64,000 nt of DNA from Porticoccus sp963974675 (GTDB lineage Bacteria; Pseudomonadota; Gammaproteobacteria; Pseudomonadales; Porticoccaceae), in NCBI GenBank assembly GCA_963974675.1, contig CAXBDQ010000013.1, positions 15,607-79,606 of the forward strand, read 5' to 3'. A model generated the notes under the pieces. It saw only the letters and a list, made by a program, of their open reading frames with translations, did no database searches and was not told the origin of the DNA. Below, piece by piece: positions 49,716-60,237 of the stretch (its first letter is position 1; each line of letters opens with the position of its first letter). A program made the position numbers and the translations under genes.

Positions 49716-52202
49716 ATGAAAGACCAATACCATCCCGCGGAAATTGAAAGTGCTGCTCAAGAACTCTGGGCGAAAAATCAATCTTTCGTCGTAACAGAAG
49801 ACGCTAGCAAAGAAAAATACTACTGCCTGGCTATGTTCCCCTATCCCAGTGGCAAGCTGCATATGGGCCATGTGCGTAACTACACCATTGCAGATGTCAT
49901 CTCTCGCTACCAACGGATGTTGGGCAAAAACGTTTTACAACCTATGGGCTGGGATGCCTTTGGCTTGCCTGCAGAAAACGCTGCCATCAAGCATAAAACA
50001 GCTCCGGCAAAGTGGACTTACGAAAACATTGAGTACATGAAAAGCCAGCTAAAACAGCTCGGCTTTGGCTATGATTGGACACGAGAGCTGGCCACCTGCA
50101 AACCTGAATATTATCGTTGGGAACAATGGTTCTTTACCCGGTTATTTGAAAAAGGCTTGGTCTACAAAAAAACTGCTGCCGTCAACTGGTGTCCCAATGA
50201 CCAAACTGTTTTAGCCAATGAGCAGGTCATCGATGGCTGCTGCTGGCGCTGCGACACCGCCGTAGAGAAAAAAGAAATACCCCAGTGGTTTATTAAAATC
50301 ACTGACTATGCCGAAGAACTGCTTAACGATCTCGATAAACTCGATGGCTGGCCCGAACAAGTTCGTACCATGCAGCGCAACTGGATTGGCAAAAGTCGTG
50401 GCGTAGAGTTTAGCTTCAAGCTGACTCAAACCATTGAAGCTATAGACAGCTTTGCCGTCTATACCACTCGCCCAGATACCCTAATGGGTGTCACCTATAC
50501 CAGTCTTGCGGCAGAACACCCAATCGCGCTTGCACTGGCAAAAAACAATCCAGAAATAGCGGCATTTATTCAGTCATGTAAAACTCAGTCAGTCGCTGAA
50601 GCCGATATGGCCACCATGGAGAAGCGGGGCATCGCCACCGGACTTGAAGCCATTCACCCTATTACCGGAGAAAAGACTCCTGTCTGGATCGCTAATTACG
50701 TATTAATGGAATATGGCACCGGCGCTATTATGGCTGTCCCCGCTCACGATGAGCGTGACTTTGAGTTTGCCAATAAACACGACCTGGCTATCAAGCAGGT
50801 CTTTGGGCAAATCAAGCCAAACGAAGACTCCAAATTTTGTAGTACTTTATGGCAAGACTGGTATGCATCAAAAGCAGCCAACGAAGTCACTATGGTGAAC
50901 TCTGAGGAGTTTAATGGCCTGAGTCCTGAGGGGGGTTTTGATGCTATCGCCAACAAATTAACCGAACTCGGTTGTGGCGAAATCAAAACCAACTACCGCC
51001 TCCGCGACTGGGGGGTCTCCCGACAGCGTTACTGGGGTTCACCCATCCCCATGTTTAACCGCAATGGTGGAGAAATTCCCGTACCCGCTGGCCGGCTGCC
51101 AGTATTACTGCCCGAAGATGTGGAAATGGACGGCGTTCAATCACCGATCAAAGCCGATCCTGAATGGCGTAAAACAGAACTCAATGGTGATGCTGTTGAA
51201 CACGAAACCGATACCTTCGATACCTTTATGGAGTCGAGCTGGTATTACGCCCGATACACCTGCGCCAACTACAGTGAAGGCATGATCGACAGTGACGCAG
51301 CCAATTATTGGCTACCGGTGGACCAATATGTGGGTGGCATCGAACACGCAATCTTACATCTTCTCTATGCCCGTTTTTTCCACAAGTTAATGCGAGATGA
51401 AGGCCTGATGGATTCTGACGAGCCATTCACCAAATTACTTTGCCAAGGCATGGTATTAAAAGACGGCACCAAAATGTCCAAGTCCAAGGGCAACACCGTC
51501 GACCCCCAGACGCTCATAGAACAATACGGTGCAGACACCGTACGCTTATTTACCATGTTTGCGGCACCCCCCGAGCAATCTCTGGAATGGAATGACAGTG
51601 CAGTAGACGGCGCTCATCGTTTTTTGCGCAAACTTTGGAAAGTAGTACATACACACGTCCAGGCAGGAAGCACTACACCACTGGGCTCAGATGAACTAAA
51701 GCCAGCACAAAAAGATCTTCGTCGCAAAACCCATGAAACCATTGCCAAGGTCAGTGATGATTTCGGTCGCAGGCAGACCTTTAATACGGCCATCGCTGCA
51801 ATAATGGAACTGCTCAACGAGGTGGGAAAATATACTGACAGGGACACGCCAAATGGTCTAGCGGTAGAAAGGGAAGCTCTCGAAACAGCTATCTTGGTAC
51901 TATCTCCTATCGCACCCCATATCTGCCATCAACTTTGGTATGAACTGGGTCATGGGGAGAATTTAATCAACACCCCCTGGCCTCAGGTCGATGAATCTGC
52001 TTTAGTAAAAAGCACCATTCAAATGGCGATCCAGGTAAATGGTAAACTCCGTGCTCAAATTGATGTGCCCGTTGAAGCGGCCAAGGACGCGGTTGAACAA
52101 ATGGCAAGAGAACATGAAAACGTTCAACGCTTTACGGAAGGACTCACCATCCGTAAAGTCATTGTGGTTCCCAAGAAACTGGTTAATATTGTTGCCAACT
52201 AA
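49716..52202 (+). CDS. leuS: Leucyl-tRNA synthetase
   Basis: The 828-residue class I synthetase has the HIGH-type motif PYPSGKLHMGHVRN near residue 42 and KMSKS at residues 586-590. An editing domain sits between, with TRPDTLMGVTY and a GTGAIMAVPAHDERD segment. The C-terminal anticodon-binding and tRNA-contact domains are complete. Length is close to family norms. It is followed 80 bases later by lptE, a common gammaproteobacterial arrangement. Confidence 0.98.
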   Translation: MKDQYHPAEIESAAQELWAKNQSFVVTEDASKEKYYCLAMFPYPSGKLHMGHVRNYTIADVISRYQRMLGKNVLQPMGWDAFGLPAENAAIKHKTAPAKWTYENIEYMKSQLKQLGFGYDWTRELATCKPEYYRWEQWFFTRLFEKGLVYKKTAAVNWCPNDQTVLANEQVIDGCCWRCDTAVEKKEIPQWFIKITDYAEELLNDLDKLDGWPEQVRTMQRNWIGKSRGVEFSFKLTQTIEAIDSFAVYTTRPDTLMGVTYTSLAAEHPIALALAKNNPEIAAFIQSCKTQSVAEADMATMEKRGIATGLEAIHPITGEKTPVWIANYVLMEYGTGAIMAVPAHDERDFEFANKHDLAIKQVFGQIKPNEDSKFCSTLWQDWYASKAANEVTMVNSEEFNGLSPEGGFDAIANKLTELGCGEIKTNYRLRDWGVSRQRYWGSPIPMFNRNGGEIPVPAGRLPVLLPEDVEMDGVQSPIKADPEWRKTELNGDAVEHETDTFDTFMESSWYYARYTCANYSEGMIDSDAANYWLPVDQYVGGIEHAILHLLYARFFHKLMRDEGLMDSDEPFTKLLCQGMVLKDGTKMSKSKGNTVDPQTLIEQYGADTVRLFTMFAAPPEQSLEWNDSAVDGAHRFLRKLWKVVHTHVQAGSTTPLGSDELKPAQKDLRRKTHETIAKVSDDFGRRQTFNTAIAAIMELLNEVGKYTDRDTPNGLAVEREALETAILVLSPIAPHICHQLWYELGHGENLINTPWPQVDESALVKSTIQMAIQVNGKLRAQIDVPVEAAKDAVEQMAREHENVQRFTEGLTIRKVIVVPKKLVNIVAN

Positions 52203-52282
52203 AGACTAAGCACTTCAGTCAAAAACAGGTAAAGTACGGGCGCCACACCAGAAAACTGTCCGGCAAAGAGAAAGGAAAAATA

Positions 52283-52825
52283 ATGAAAAAACTGATCCAC
52301 ATTGCTATTACAGGCCTGCTTATGTCTGTAGTGGTCACGGGTTGTGGTTGGCATCTTCGGGGCGGCGGCCAGATAGAAAACAATATCTCCAGCGTCTATA
52401 TCAGCGGACAAAACAAGCAAAGTGATTTTTATCGTTCCCTTGTCCGATCATTAGAAGCCAATGATGTCACAATTGCTGATAGTTCTGCCAAGGCACAATT
52501 CAGCATCATAACAATGAACCAAAGAAGCACTCGCCGCACCGCCACGGTTAGTTCAGGTGCCAGAGTATCTGAGTATCAACTCACTGAGTTTGTGGATGTT
52601 CTAATCATTGCTGCCGATGGGACCCAACTATTACCAAAAACAACCCTCAGCACTGAAAGATTCTTCGACTTTGATGAAGACGATGTGCAATCAAAAAATG
52701 AGGAGGCCGAGCTGCTGAAACGAGAAATGACCGATGACTTGGTTCGCCAAATCATTCGCCGCCTCAGTGCCGTCAGCAACCGCACCCACTCATCAACGCA
52801 AACAGAAGATGCGCCTGAAAGCTGA
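52283..52825 (+). CDS. lptE: LPS-assembly lipoprotein LptE
   Basis: The 180-residue lipoprotein has a signal peptide ending VVTGCGWHLRG, where the cysteine is lipidated. ISSVYISGQNKQSDFYRSLVRSLEA and the later DDLVRQIIRRLSAV helix fit LptE. It plugs LptD in the outer membrane and helps deliver LPS. It has an AAAGGAAAA ribosome-binding site. Its end overlaps the holA start by 17 bases. Confidence 0.93.
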   Translation: MKKLIHIAITGLLMSVVVTGCGWHLRGGGQIENNISSVYISGQNKQSDFYRSLVRSLEANDVTIADSSAKAQFSIITMNQRSTRRTATVSSGARVSEYQLTEFVDVLIIAADGTQLLPKTTLSTERFFDFDEDDVQSKNEEAELLKREMTDDLVRQIIRRLSAVSNRTHSSTQTEDAPES

Positions 52826-53867
52826 GCAACTCACGACGCATCTTTCTCAGGGGCCATTGGCCCCTGTTTACCTTATCAGTGGAGATGAACCCCTGCTGGC
52901 ACAAGAAGCCGTCGATGCTATTCGAGCAGAAGCAAAAATCCAAGGCTATAGCGAACGTGAACTGCTACATGTAGAAACCGGGTTTGACTGGAATGTGGTG
53001 TTAATCGAAGCCAACAGCCTGTCACTTTTCTCCGATAAAAAAATCCTCGAAATTCGTATTCCATCAGGAAAACCCGGGGACAAGGGATCAAAAATACTAC
53101 AGGAATACGTTGCCAACCCCAACAGTGACACACTAACTCTTATTACTACGCCCAAGCTAGAAAGCTCTGCTACCCGAAGCAAGTGGGTCAAAGCCATAGA
53201 AAGCCAAGGCGTTTTTATACAGTTGTGGCCAGTCTCCACCAACCAACTGCCACAATGGATTAGCCAACGATTACAACGGGCTGGCATCAAAGCCAGCCGC
53301 CAAGCTGTCTCCATACTTGCCGAACGGGTTGAAGGAAACCTGCTCGCCGCCGTTCAAGAAATCGAAAAACTCAAACTACTGGCTCCTGAAGGAGAAGTGG
53401 ACGTAGACACCATGTCTACCATTGTTGCTGAAAGTGCGCGTTTCAATGTCTTTTCATTGGTGGATAAAGTGATGGAGGGTGAAGCTCAAAGCGCTTGCCG
53501 CATCCTTCGTGGTTTACGTGATGAAGGCACTGAAGCTACCGTTATTCTCTGGGCTATTACCAGGGAGTTACGGATTTTGATTAAAGCAAGCGACGCGCTT
53601 GCCGCAGGTGATCATCTCGACTGGGCACTAAAAAATCTAGGGGTGTGGGAGAAAAGAAAACCTTTAATAAAAAACGCTATTCGACGACTCCCGCGAGGGC
53701 AGTTACGACAAATGCTAAAACTGGCAGGGGGAATTGATCGGGCTATCAAAGGAATGAGAACAGCCTCACCTTGGGATGACCTCACCACTCTGGTGCTGAC
53801 GCTCTGCGGCACACAAACGCTTCACCCCAACAATCTCCGGCAAACCTTGCAGGAAACAACGTACTAA
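52809..53867 (+). CDS. holA: DNA polymerase III delta subunit
   Basis: The 352-residue protein begins MRLKAEQLTTHLSQGPLAPVY and continues LISGDEPLLAQEA, the clamp-loader delta N-terminus. An AAA+-like core and a helical C-terminal collar follow. It opens the beta clamp in the gamma complex. The frame extends upstream to 52734, but that part overlaps lptE out of frame; ATG 52809 matches the family start. It converges with the VanZ-like gene. Confidence 0.95.
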   Translation: MRLKAEQLTTHLSQGPLAPVYLISGDEPLLAQEAVDAIRAEAKIQGYSERELLHVETGFDWNVVLIEANSLSLFSDKKILEIRIPSGKPGDKGSKILQEYVANPNSDTLTLITTPKLESSATRSKWVKAIESQGVFIQLWPVSTNQLPQWISQRLQRAGIKASRQAVSILAERVEGNLLAAVQEIEKLKLLAPEGEVDVDTMSTIVAESARFNVFSLVDKVMEGEAQSACRILRGLRDEGTEATVILWAITRELRILIKASDALAAGDHLDWALKNLGVWEKRKPLIKNAIRRLPRGQLRQMLKLAGGIDRAIKGMRTASPWDDLTTLVLTLCGTQTLHPNNLRQTLQETTY

Positions 53868-53882
53868 CTCAAAAAACATTCA

Positions 53883-53906
53883 AACGAAAACTAATTCGTT
53901 GTTTTC
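53883..53906. terminator. Weak hairpin between convergent holA and VanZ-like genes
   Basis: AACGAA and TTCGTT form a 6-bp stem with a 6-base loop, followed by GTTTTC. The right half overlaps the 3' end of the VanZ-like gene. The stem is short and AT-rich, so termination here is only possible. Confidence 0.35.
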
Positions 53907-54241
53907 TTGGAATAAAATACCAACAAGAAATTACCCAATATTAAACCTAATACATCAGCCACCAAGTCCAAAGCCTCCATACTTCGATAACCCGTTTTCC
54001 CCTGCAGATACTCCATCAATACACCATATAAAAACAAGCCCACAGATAAAGATAGCCAAGGGTAAGACTGAAAAGGAAAAGCCCGAACACCGATCAAAAA
54101 CAATGATGTAAAGATAACCAGATGACCCAACTTATCTTGACCAGAAAACCCGCCCGAGCCACCCATTGGCATTAACGCCAGTGTCATCACGATCATAAGA
54201 GACAACATAAAAAAAATACGCCAAGCTATGATTCTCGACAA
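53891..54241 (-). CDS. VanZ family membrane protein
   Basis: The 116-residue protein has four predicted membrane helices and the VanZ pattern: LGHLVIFTSLFLIGVRAF, then LFLYGVLMEYLQGKTGYRS and DLVADVLGLILGNFL. The function is unknown; such small VanZ-like proteins are common in gammaproteobacteria and do not imply teicoplanin resistance. It lies alone on the minus strand, convergent with holA and 88 bases downstream of murU. Confidence 0.88.
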   Translation of the reverse strand: MSRIIAWRIFFMLSLMIVMTLALMPMGGSGGFSGQDKLGHLVIFTSLFLIGVRAFPFQSYPWLSLSVGLFLYGVLMEYLQGKTGYRSMEALDLVADVLGLILGNFLLVFYSKKTTN

Positions 54242-54329
54242 CTTACACTCCTAAATTTACATTACTAAGAGGTAACAACAAAAGCAGAGAGACTAAAACG
54301 AAGGCACAACTTCATCAATCCACCCCAAC

Positions 54330-55037
54330 CTAACTCGCAGCTTTTTTACCAGGCTGATCTGTCACTAAAGAATTCAATGCTTCCAGCCGTTCAAGAGTCC
54401 CTACATCCCACCAAACACCACGAAAGACTTCACCTTGAACATAACCCATTCTGATCCCCCCTGCCAAAACATCCCGTAGAGGGAATTTTTGGCTGGCAGA
54501 AGAATACATCGCAAAGATCTCAGGCCGCATAACGCTCAAACCACCAAAAGTATATGAGCTATCGCCTAGCTCCGGATAGCCTATGACTTGATGGGCATCC
54601 AAGGTGAAATCCCCTTCACTATGGTGAGTCGGATTTGGCACCAATACCAAGTGAGCTTCAATCTCTTCTGACCACGATTTATCTACCAGTGTTTCCAGAG
54701 GAAAATCAGTCCAGATATCGGCATTAATTAACAGAAATGGCTCGCTACCTAACTGCGGTAACGCCCGGCGAATACCGCCCCCGGTTTCCAAGGGTTCACT
54801 TTCCCTTGACCAGGAAATACTGGCACCAAAACGAGAGCCATCACCAAGAAACGATTCTATCTGATCACCCAACCACGAGGTATTGATCACTAGCTCACGG
54901 ATCCCCGCCGACACCAGCCGCTCGACGTGATATTGAATTAGGGGCTTACTGCCCACTTTAAGCAGTGGCTTCGGTGTCGTTTCCGTGAGAGGGCGCAGCC
55001 TTTCTCCAAAACCTGCGGCAAGAATCATCGCCTTCAT
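54330..55037 (-). CDS. murU: N-acetylmuramate alpha-1-phosphate uridylyltransferase
   Basis: The 235-residue protein begins MKAMILAAGFGERLRPLTE with TPKPLLKVGSKPLIQYHVE, the nucleotidyltransferase signature. NADIWTDFPLE carries the metal-binding aspartate and VWWDVGTLERLEAL ends it, as in MurU. It makes UDP-MurNAc from MurNAc-1-phosphate in the peptidoglycan recycling route that bypasses MurA. ATG 55037 is chosen because AAGGA lies 7 bases upstream; the frame runs to 55100, where it overlaps amgK. Confidence 0.94.
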   Translation of the reverse strand: MKAMILAAGFGERLRPLTETTPKPLLKVGSKPLIQYHVERLVSAGIRELVINTSWLGDQIESFLGDGSRFGASISWSRESEPLETGGGIRRALPQLGSEPFLLINADIWTDFPLETLVDKSWSEEIEAHLVLVPNPTHHSEGDFTLDAHQVIGYPELGDSSYTFGGLSVMRPEIFAMYSSASQKFPLRDVLAGGIRMGYVQGEVFRGVWWDVGTLERLEALNSLVTDQPGKKAAS

Positions 55038-55084
55038 ATTCGATCCTTTTGATGATGGTGTTTCACGACTTATACAACTGTCCC

Positions 55085-56101
55085 CTAGGGCTGATACCAA
55101 GAGTGCTGGGATAACTGTGGCAGCAGTCGCTGCTCAAACCAAGATTTAAATTCCTGTAGTTCCGGAGAAGGCTTTAACTGCTCCAAGGTATAATGAATCA
55201 CTAGAGGTAAATCATTGAGATAACCTTGCTTGCCATCCCGCAAAGAAAGCCTGGCAAAAATGCCCAACACTTTTATGTGTCGTTGCAAACCCATTAAATC
55301 AAACCATCGAAGAACTTGCGCCTCCGACACCGGCGGCACAATGCCCGCCACCACAGCTCGCTGGTAATAACTTAATGCCCGCCTAGAAACATAATCAGCG
55401 GGCCAACGAATATAGCAGTCCCGCAACAGCGAAACCATGTCATAGGTAAATGGTCCGGTGACGGCATCCTGAAAATCGATCACGCCAATGGAATCGTCAG
55501 GTAAGCTCATCAGGTTTCTGGAATGAAAATCACGATGTACCACAACTTGGGGCTGAGCCAATGCATTTTCCACAAGCACCGAAAAAGTATCATTCAACAA
55601 TTGGCGATCAACTGACTGTAGCTCAATTCCCAGCAATTGCTCAACAAACCACTCGGGAAAAAGCTCCATTTCCTCCATCAGCTTCTGACGGCCATAATTT
55701 GGGAATATATCTAAGTTGACTGGAACTTGCTGAATTTTTAGCAGTTCGGTTTCAACTGCGTCATAAAATTGATCCGCTGTGTCCGGCGTCAGCAAGGGCA
55801 ATAACAATTGGTCACCAAAATCTTCCAGCAACAAAAATCCCCGCTGATAATCTACCGCATAAATAAGCGGTGTACGAAGACCATTCTGCTGCAAGCACAA
55901 CGACACATCGACAAACGCAGGAGTATTCTCCTGGCCGGGAGGTGCCGAAACGGCAATCAATGACGGCACCGTATTCAGCCTGAAATATTGCCGAAAACCA
56001 GCATCCCCATTAAGCGGCTCGAGCAACAGCCGCTCTTGAGAAACAACGGAGGTCGGCAAAAACTTCTCAGTCCATTCTTGCAGGCAAACGAAATCACTCA
56101 T
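55085..56101 (-). CDS. amgK: N-acetylmuramate/N-acetylglucosamine kinase
   Basis: The 338-residue protein has an aminoglycoside-phosphotransferase fold: NGDAGFRQYFRL near the N-terminus, the catalytic loop VVHRDFHSRNLM and the metal-binding GVIDFQDAVTG. AmgK phosphorylates MurNAc at C1 for MurU, encoded 47 bases downstream. The frame opens at 56218, but that leaves 11 bases to the divergent lptD start. ATG 56101 (MSDFVCLQEW) fits the family and leaves room for promoters. No strong ribosome-binding site supports either choice. Confidence 0.92.
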   Translation of the reverse strand: MSDFVCLQEWTEKFLPTSVVSQERLLLEPLNGDAGFRQYFRLNTVPSLIAVSAPPGQENTPAFVDVSLCLQQNGLRTPLIYAVDYQRGFLLLEDFGDQLLLPLLTPDTADQFYDAVETELLKIQQVPVNLDIFPNYGRQKLMEEMELFPEWFVEQLLGIELQSVDRQLLNDTFSVLVENALAQPQVVVHRDFHSRNLMSLPDDSIGVIDFQDAVTGPFTYDMVSLLRDCYIRWPADYVSRRALSYYQRAVVAGIVPPVSEAQVLRWFDLMGLQRHIKVLGIFARLSLRDGKQGYLNDLPLVIHYTLEQLKPSPELQEFKSWFEQRLLPQLSQHSWYQP

Positions 56102-56229
56102 ATTTTGTGAACAATTGGAAAAAAGGCCCGTGATTCTACCCCAAACCCTCGCATGATGCCTCAGAATGGGTAAAATGTAGCGTCTTAATATTGACGATAG
56201 CTTGGCCATAGAGAACACGGATCATAAGA

Positions 56230-58923
56230 ATGATAAAAACCACGAGTCATACCTGCACTAGACTCTATCAAGCTCTACGCTTCTTGCCTTCCAAGACAAC
56301 GTTAATCGTCTTTGGTCTGTTAATGTCTACATCAGTTTTAGCTAAAACAACGGATACACACTCCCAGTGGGAATGTCGTGCAGGTGAAAATGGCGGCTGG
56401 GTTTGTAATGAGCAAGCCACGCAGGGTAAAGCCTACCCAAGACCAGAGAAGGTCGAGGCGCTCTTCACGGAACCACCTTCCTCTGATTCTGAGCCGCAGG
56501 TCAAATTGGTCAAAAATCTAGACTGGGTGGAAGAAGAAGCATTAGCGCCAGAAGATGTCGACAAAATGGGCTCTGGCTGCTGTGGTGCTTATATCGAGCC
56601 AAAACGGGATTACCCAGAGTCGGATCTTGAACCTGAAGACGCATCTCTAAGGGTAATATCCACATCAACGGAAGTATTGCAGGAAAATATTGCCCACCTG
56701 AAAGGTAACGTACATCTGACACAAGGTTACCGCCAGGCCCGCAGTGACAACGCTACCGTCAACCAAAGTGAACGCACGGTGGACATGGAAGGCAATGTTG
56801 AACTTCGAGAACCCGGACTTCTACTTACGGGCTCCACCGCACATGTCAACATGGACTCGCGAGATGTCCAGCTTAACGATGCCACCTATTTATTTCATGA
56901 GTCAGGTGTTCGAGGTACCGCTGACAAGCTAACACGACCAAGTGGCGACATTTTCTATATAGACAATGCTACCTATACCACCTGCGAACCCGGAAGTAAT
57001 GCGTGGCAACTGGTTAGCTCTGAAGTCGATATTAACCCCGGCACAGGGATCGCCCACGCCAAACATGTGCGACTGGAAGTTAAAGACATTCCAGTGATGT
57101 ACTTGCCATGGATACGATTCCCCATAGATGACAGTAGAGCCAGCGGCTTGTTATTCCCAAGCTTTGACCTTAGCCAGGATAACGGCGTTGACTACGCGCA
57201 GCCTATCTACTTGAATCTTGCCCCCAATTACGACGCCACGATTACACCTCGCTATGTACAAGAAAGAGGTGCAATGGCAGAGGTGGAATTTCGCCACCTT
57301 TCGCTTTTATCCAATACTATTCTTGGTGGTGCATTTCTCTCCAGCGACGATGGCGGTGACGACAGCGATGAAACACCCGACGTCATTACCGGCGACAAAG
57401 ATCACGAAGGAGAAGATCGCTGGGTAGCCAGTGTTGACCATACCGGAGGTTTAGGCCAGCGCTGGGCCACGCGCATTGACTACACCCGAGTCAGTGATGA
57501 CGATTACTTCCGAGACTTGGGCAATACAACCCTGGAGGTCAGCAGCCAGACACACCTCACACAATTAGGCTATATCAGTTATAACACAGATCATTGGCTT
57601 TTCAATGTGATAGGACGCGAATATCAAACCATTATTGAAAACACAAATGATCAGTACAAGTTATTACCTAGAGTCGAAGCCAATGGTTATTACAGAGTTG
57701 GTGATTTTGATTTTGAACTAAACAATCAGTTCAGCAGCTTTGACCACAATGATGATAACAAGGTGATAGCAGGCAACACTTTTGACATTGATGACAGGAA
57801 TACTTTTGTGACCGGTGACCGGCTCAGGCTGAATTATGCCGCGACTTGGGATCAGCAGTGGGCTTGGGGGTATTTCCGCCCCTCTGCCAAAATTAAACAT
57901 ATCACCTATGATCTTGACGACCCGCTACTGGGTCAAAATGACGACAGCCCTTCTGTCACCGTACCGGTAGGCGTTATTGACACCGGTATTTATTTTGAAC
58001 GTGACACCACATTGATTGGAGGCTACACCCAAACATTTGAGCCTCGCTTGTATATGGCCTATTCAAAATATGAAGATCAAAGCGACCTTCCAGATTTTGA
58101 CACATCACAAACGACCTTCAGTTACAGTCAGTTATTCAGAGATGACCGCTTTGTCGGTGGAGACCGCATCGGCGATACAGAACAAATCTCTGTAGGGTTT
58201 ACCACTCGGCTCATTGAGCAAAGCACCGGCGTTGAGCGATTACGAGCCAGTATTGGTCAAATATTTTATTTGGATGATCGCTACATTTCTCTCGACACCA
58301 TGCTAACTAAGTCTTTATTAAAAAGCCTGAGCAATCCCAGCAATCTCACAGACCTTGACCAACAAGAAATTGCGGATGGGTTGCTAAGAGATGAGTCAGC
58401 CTATGCCGCAGAGTTTGCTCTAAGAATGGGAGCTAACTGGAGGCTTCAAGCTGACATGCTCTACGATGAAGATAACAGTGAAATGGATCGAGGCAGTGCA
58501 AGCCTCCGTTATAAGGGCCAAAACAATCACATTTTCAATCTTGGTTATCGCTTTATCAATAAAATTCCACGACTGGTCGACTCTGTCTATTATGAGGCCG
58601 ATATAGAGCAGGCAGACTTCTCAACCATCTTGCCCGTATCTAAAAACTGGAATCTCATTGGTCGCTACAATTATGATTTGACCAACAACCGGAATCTTGA
58701 AACCTTTGCTGGGCTCCAATATGAGAGTTGCTGTTGGCGCTTAAGCCTACTGGCTCGCAAGTGGATCGACCGCGATGACAATATTATATTACCAGAGGAC
58801 GATTTGACCGAGGATAAAGGTATATTCCTGCAGTTCCAATTCAAAGGTCTCGCCGGCTATGGCTCTAAAGTAAATTCCATCCTCCAAGATGGCATCTACG
58901 GCTACGAGCCTCCCGCTAATTAA
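56230..58923 (+). CDS. lptD: LPS-assembly protein LptD
   Basis: The 897-residue protein has a signal region (residues about 25-38), then the periplasmic OstA/LptA-like jellyroll (about 140-260, with GNVHLTQGYRQARSDNATVN). The large outer-membrane beta-barrel contains FPIDDSRASGLLFPSF. Cysteines occur as the pairs CC near residue 117 and ESCCWRLSL near 836, consistent with the inter-domain disulfides. It inserts LPS into the outer membrane with LptE. It heads lptD-surA-pdxA-rsmA-apaG-apaH and is divergent from amgK. Confidence 0.97.
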   Translation: MIKTTSHTCTRLYQALRFLPSKTTLIVFGLLMSTSVLAKTTDTHSQWECRAGENGGWVCNEQATQGKAYPRPEKVEALFTEPPSSDSEPQVKLVKNLDWVEEEALAPEDVDKMGSGCCGAYIEPKRDYPESDLEPEDASLRVISTSTEVLQENIAHLKGNVHLTQGYRQARSDNATVNQSERTVDMEGNVELREPGLLLTGSTAHVNMDSRDVQLNDATYLFHESGVRGTADKLTRPSGDIFYIDNATYTTCEPGSNAWQLVSSEVDINPGTGIAHAKHVRLEVKDIPVMYLPWIRFPIDDSRASGLLFPSFDLSQDNGVDYAQPIYLNLAPNYDATITPRYVQERGAMAEVEFRHLSLLSNTILGGAFLSSDDGGDDSDETPDVITGDKDHEGEDRWVASVDHTGGLGQRWATRIDYTRVSDDDYFRDLGNTTLEVSSQTHLTQLGYISYNTDHWLFNVIGREYQTIIENTNDQYKLLPRVEANGYYRVGDFDFELNNQFSSFDHNDDNKVIAGNTFDIDDRNTFVTGDRLRLNYAATWDQQWAWGYFRPSAKIKHITYDLDDPLLGQNDDSPSVTVPVGVIDTGIYFERDTTLIGGYTQTFEPRLYMAYSKYEDQSDLPDFDTSQTTFSYSQLFRDDRFVGGDRIGDTEQISVGFTTRLIEQSTGVERLRASIGQIFYLDDRYISLDTMLTKSLLKSLSNPSNLTDLDQQEIADGLLRDESAYAAEFALRMGANWRLQADMLYDEDNSEMDRGSASLRYKGQNNHIFNLGYRFINKIPRLVDSVYYEADIEQADFSTILPVSKNWNLIGRYNYDLTNNRNLETFAGLQYESCCWRLSLLARKWIDRDDNIILPEDDLTEDKGIFLQFQFKGLAGYGSKVNSILQDGIYGYEPPAN

Positions 58924-58938
58924 TTCTTGAAGACAAAA

Positions 58939-60237
58939 ATGATGAATGTAAGCAGAAAAATTTTTCAGCACCTGAGTGTAGCTACACTGCTTGTTGCATT
59001 TTCTCTACCCATGACGGCAGAAGAAATCTTATTAGATAAAATTGTGGCTGTGATTAATGATGAAGTCGTCATGGCCAGTGAGCTAGAGAGTAGAGCCGCT
59101 GAAATTTTTCAACGGTTACAAGAAAATGGTACAGAAATACCACCCAGAGATGTTTTTGTTCCTCAGGTACTGGAACGATTAATTCTCGAACGCATACAGC
59201 TACTCAAGGGAAGGCAAGCCGGTATTCGCTTCAGTGATGCCGAGGTCAACCAGGCCATCGAGAACATGGCTAAACGTCAAGATATGACAATGACGGAACT
59301 GGTAGAGCAAGCACATAACAGTGGCACCAAACTATCCACTCTTCGACAACAAATTCGCAACCAGTTAATTATTGGCCGAGTACAAGAAGGCTCTATTAAC
59401 CGGCGCATATCCATTTCCGAACAAGCCATAGACAATTTCCTTAATTCTGAAGAAGGACGCTCCTGGTCATCCCCCGACGTCGAGCTAGGACACATACTAC
59501 TGGCTTTATCTGCTGGTGCGCCTCGCGATGAAGTCGCTAAGGTTCAGGAAAAAGCCAGTGACATTTACCTTCAAGCTCAAAATGGAACAGACTTTAAAAG
59601 CCTCGCCATCGCCCATTCTTCAGGCCAAAAAGCACTTCAAGGGGGAGATCTAGGCTGGCGAAAAGCTAACCAACTACCCGATTTGTTTATTTCCGCCATT
59701 AAAAACCTATCACCGGGGCAGGTCAGCGAGCCCATACGCAGTGATGCCGGCTACCACCTCATCAAACTCTATGACCGCAGAGGTGGTGGGGGAGCGCTGA
59801 TACAACAACATAATGTTCGACATATATTATTGGCACCCAGTGAAATTCGCAGTGATGAAGAAACCTTAGACGCCATCAATAAACTTCGTGAAGAAATACA
59901 ACAAGGCAAAGACTTTGCGGTTATGGCCAAAGAATATTCTGAAGATATTGGTTCAGCTATGTCAGGCGGAAACTTGGGCTGGTCTGTCCCTGGTCAATTT
60001 GTCCCGCTGTTTGAAGAGACCATGAATACCATTGATATAGGCCAGGTCAGCAAGCCTTTTCATAGCCAGTTTGGCTGGCACATCTTGCAGGTAACCGAAC
60101 GTCGCGAACAGGATTTCAGTGAAAATATAAAGCGCTCTCAAGCCAGGAATATCCTCAAACAACGCAAGTTTCAGGAAGAATTACAAATTTGGCTCCAAGA
60201 AATCCGCGACGAGGCCTTTGTAGAAATTAAATCGTGA
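58939..60237 (+). CDS. surA: Periplasmic peptidyl-prolyl isomerase/chaperone SurA
   Basis: The protein has about 432 residues with a signal peptide (SVATLLVAFSLPMTAEE) and the SurA N-domain (DKIVAVINDEVVMASELE). Two parvulin domains (about 170-275 and 285-385) each carry the GGDLGW or GGNLGW motif. It folds outer-membrane proteins, including LptD encoded just upstream. A TTG at 58927 is in frame; I prefer ATG 58939, which has GAAG about 8 bases upstream. Its stop overlaps the pdxA start. Confidence 0.96.
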   Translation: MMNVSRKIFQHLSVATLLVAFSLPMTAEEILLDKIVAVINDEVVMASELESRAAEIFQRLQENGTEIPPRDVFVPQVLERLILERIQLLKGRQAGIRFSDAEVNQAIENMAKRQDMTMTELVEQAHNSGTKLSTLRQQIRNQLIIGRVQEGSINRRISISEQAIDNFLNSEEGRSWSSPDVELGHILLALSAGAPRDEVAKVQEKASDIYLQAQNGTDFKSLAIAHSSGQKALQGGDLGWRKANQLPDLFISAIKNLSPGQVSEPIRSDAGYHLIKLYDRRGGGGALIQQHNVRHILLAPSEIRSDEETLDAINKLREEIQQGKDFAVMAKEYSEDIGSAMSGGNLGWSVPGQFVPLFEETMNTIDIGQVSKPFHSQFGWHILQVTERREQDFSENIKRSQARNILKQRKFQEELQIWLQEIRDEAFVEIKS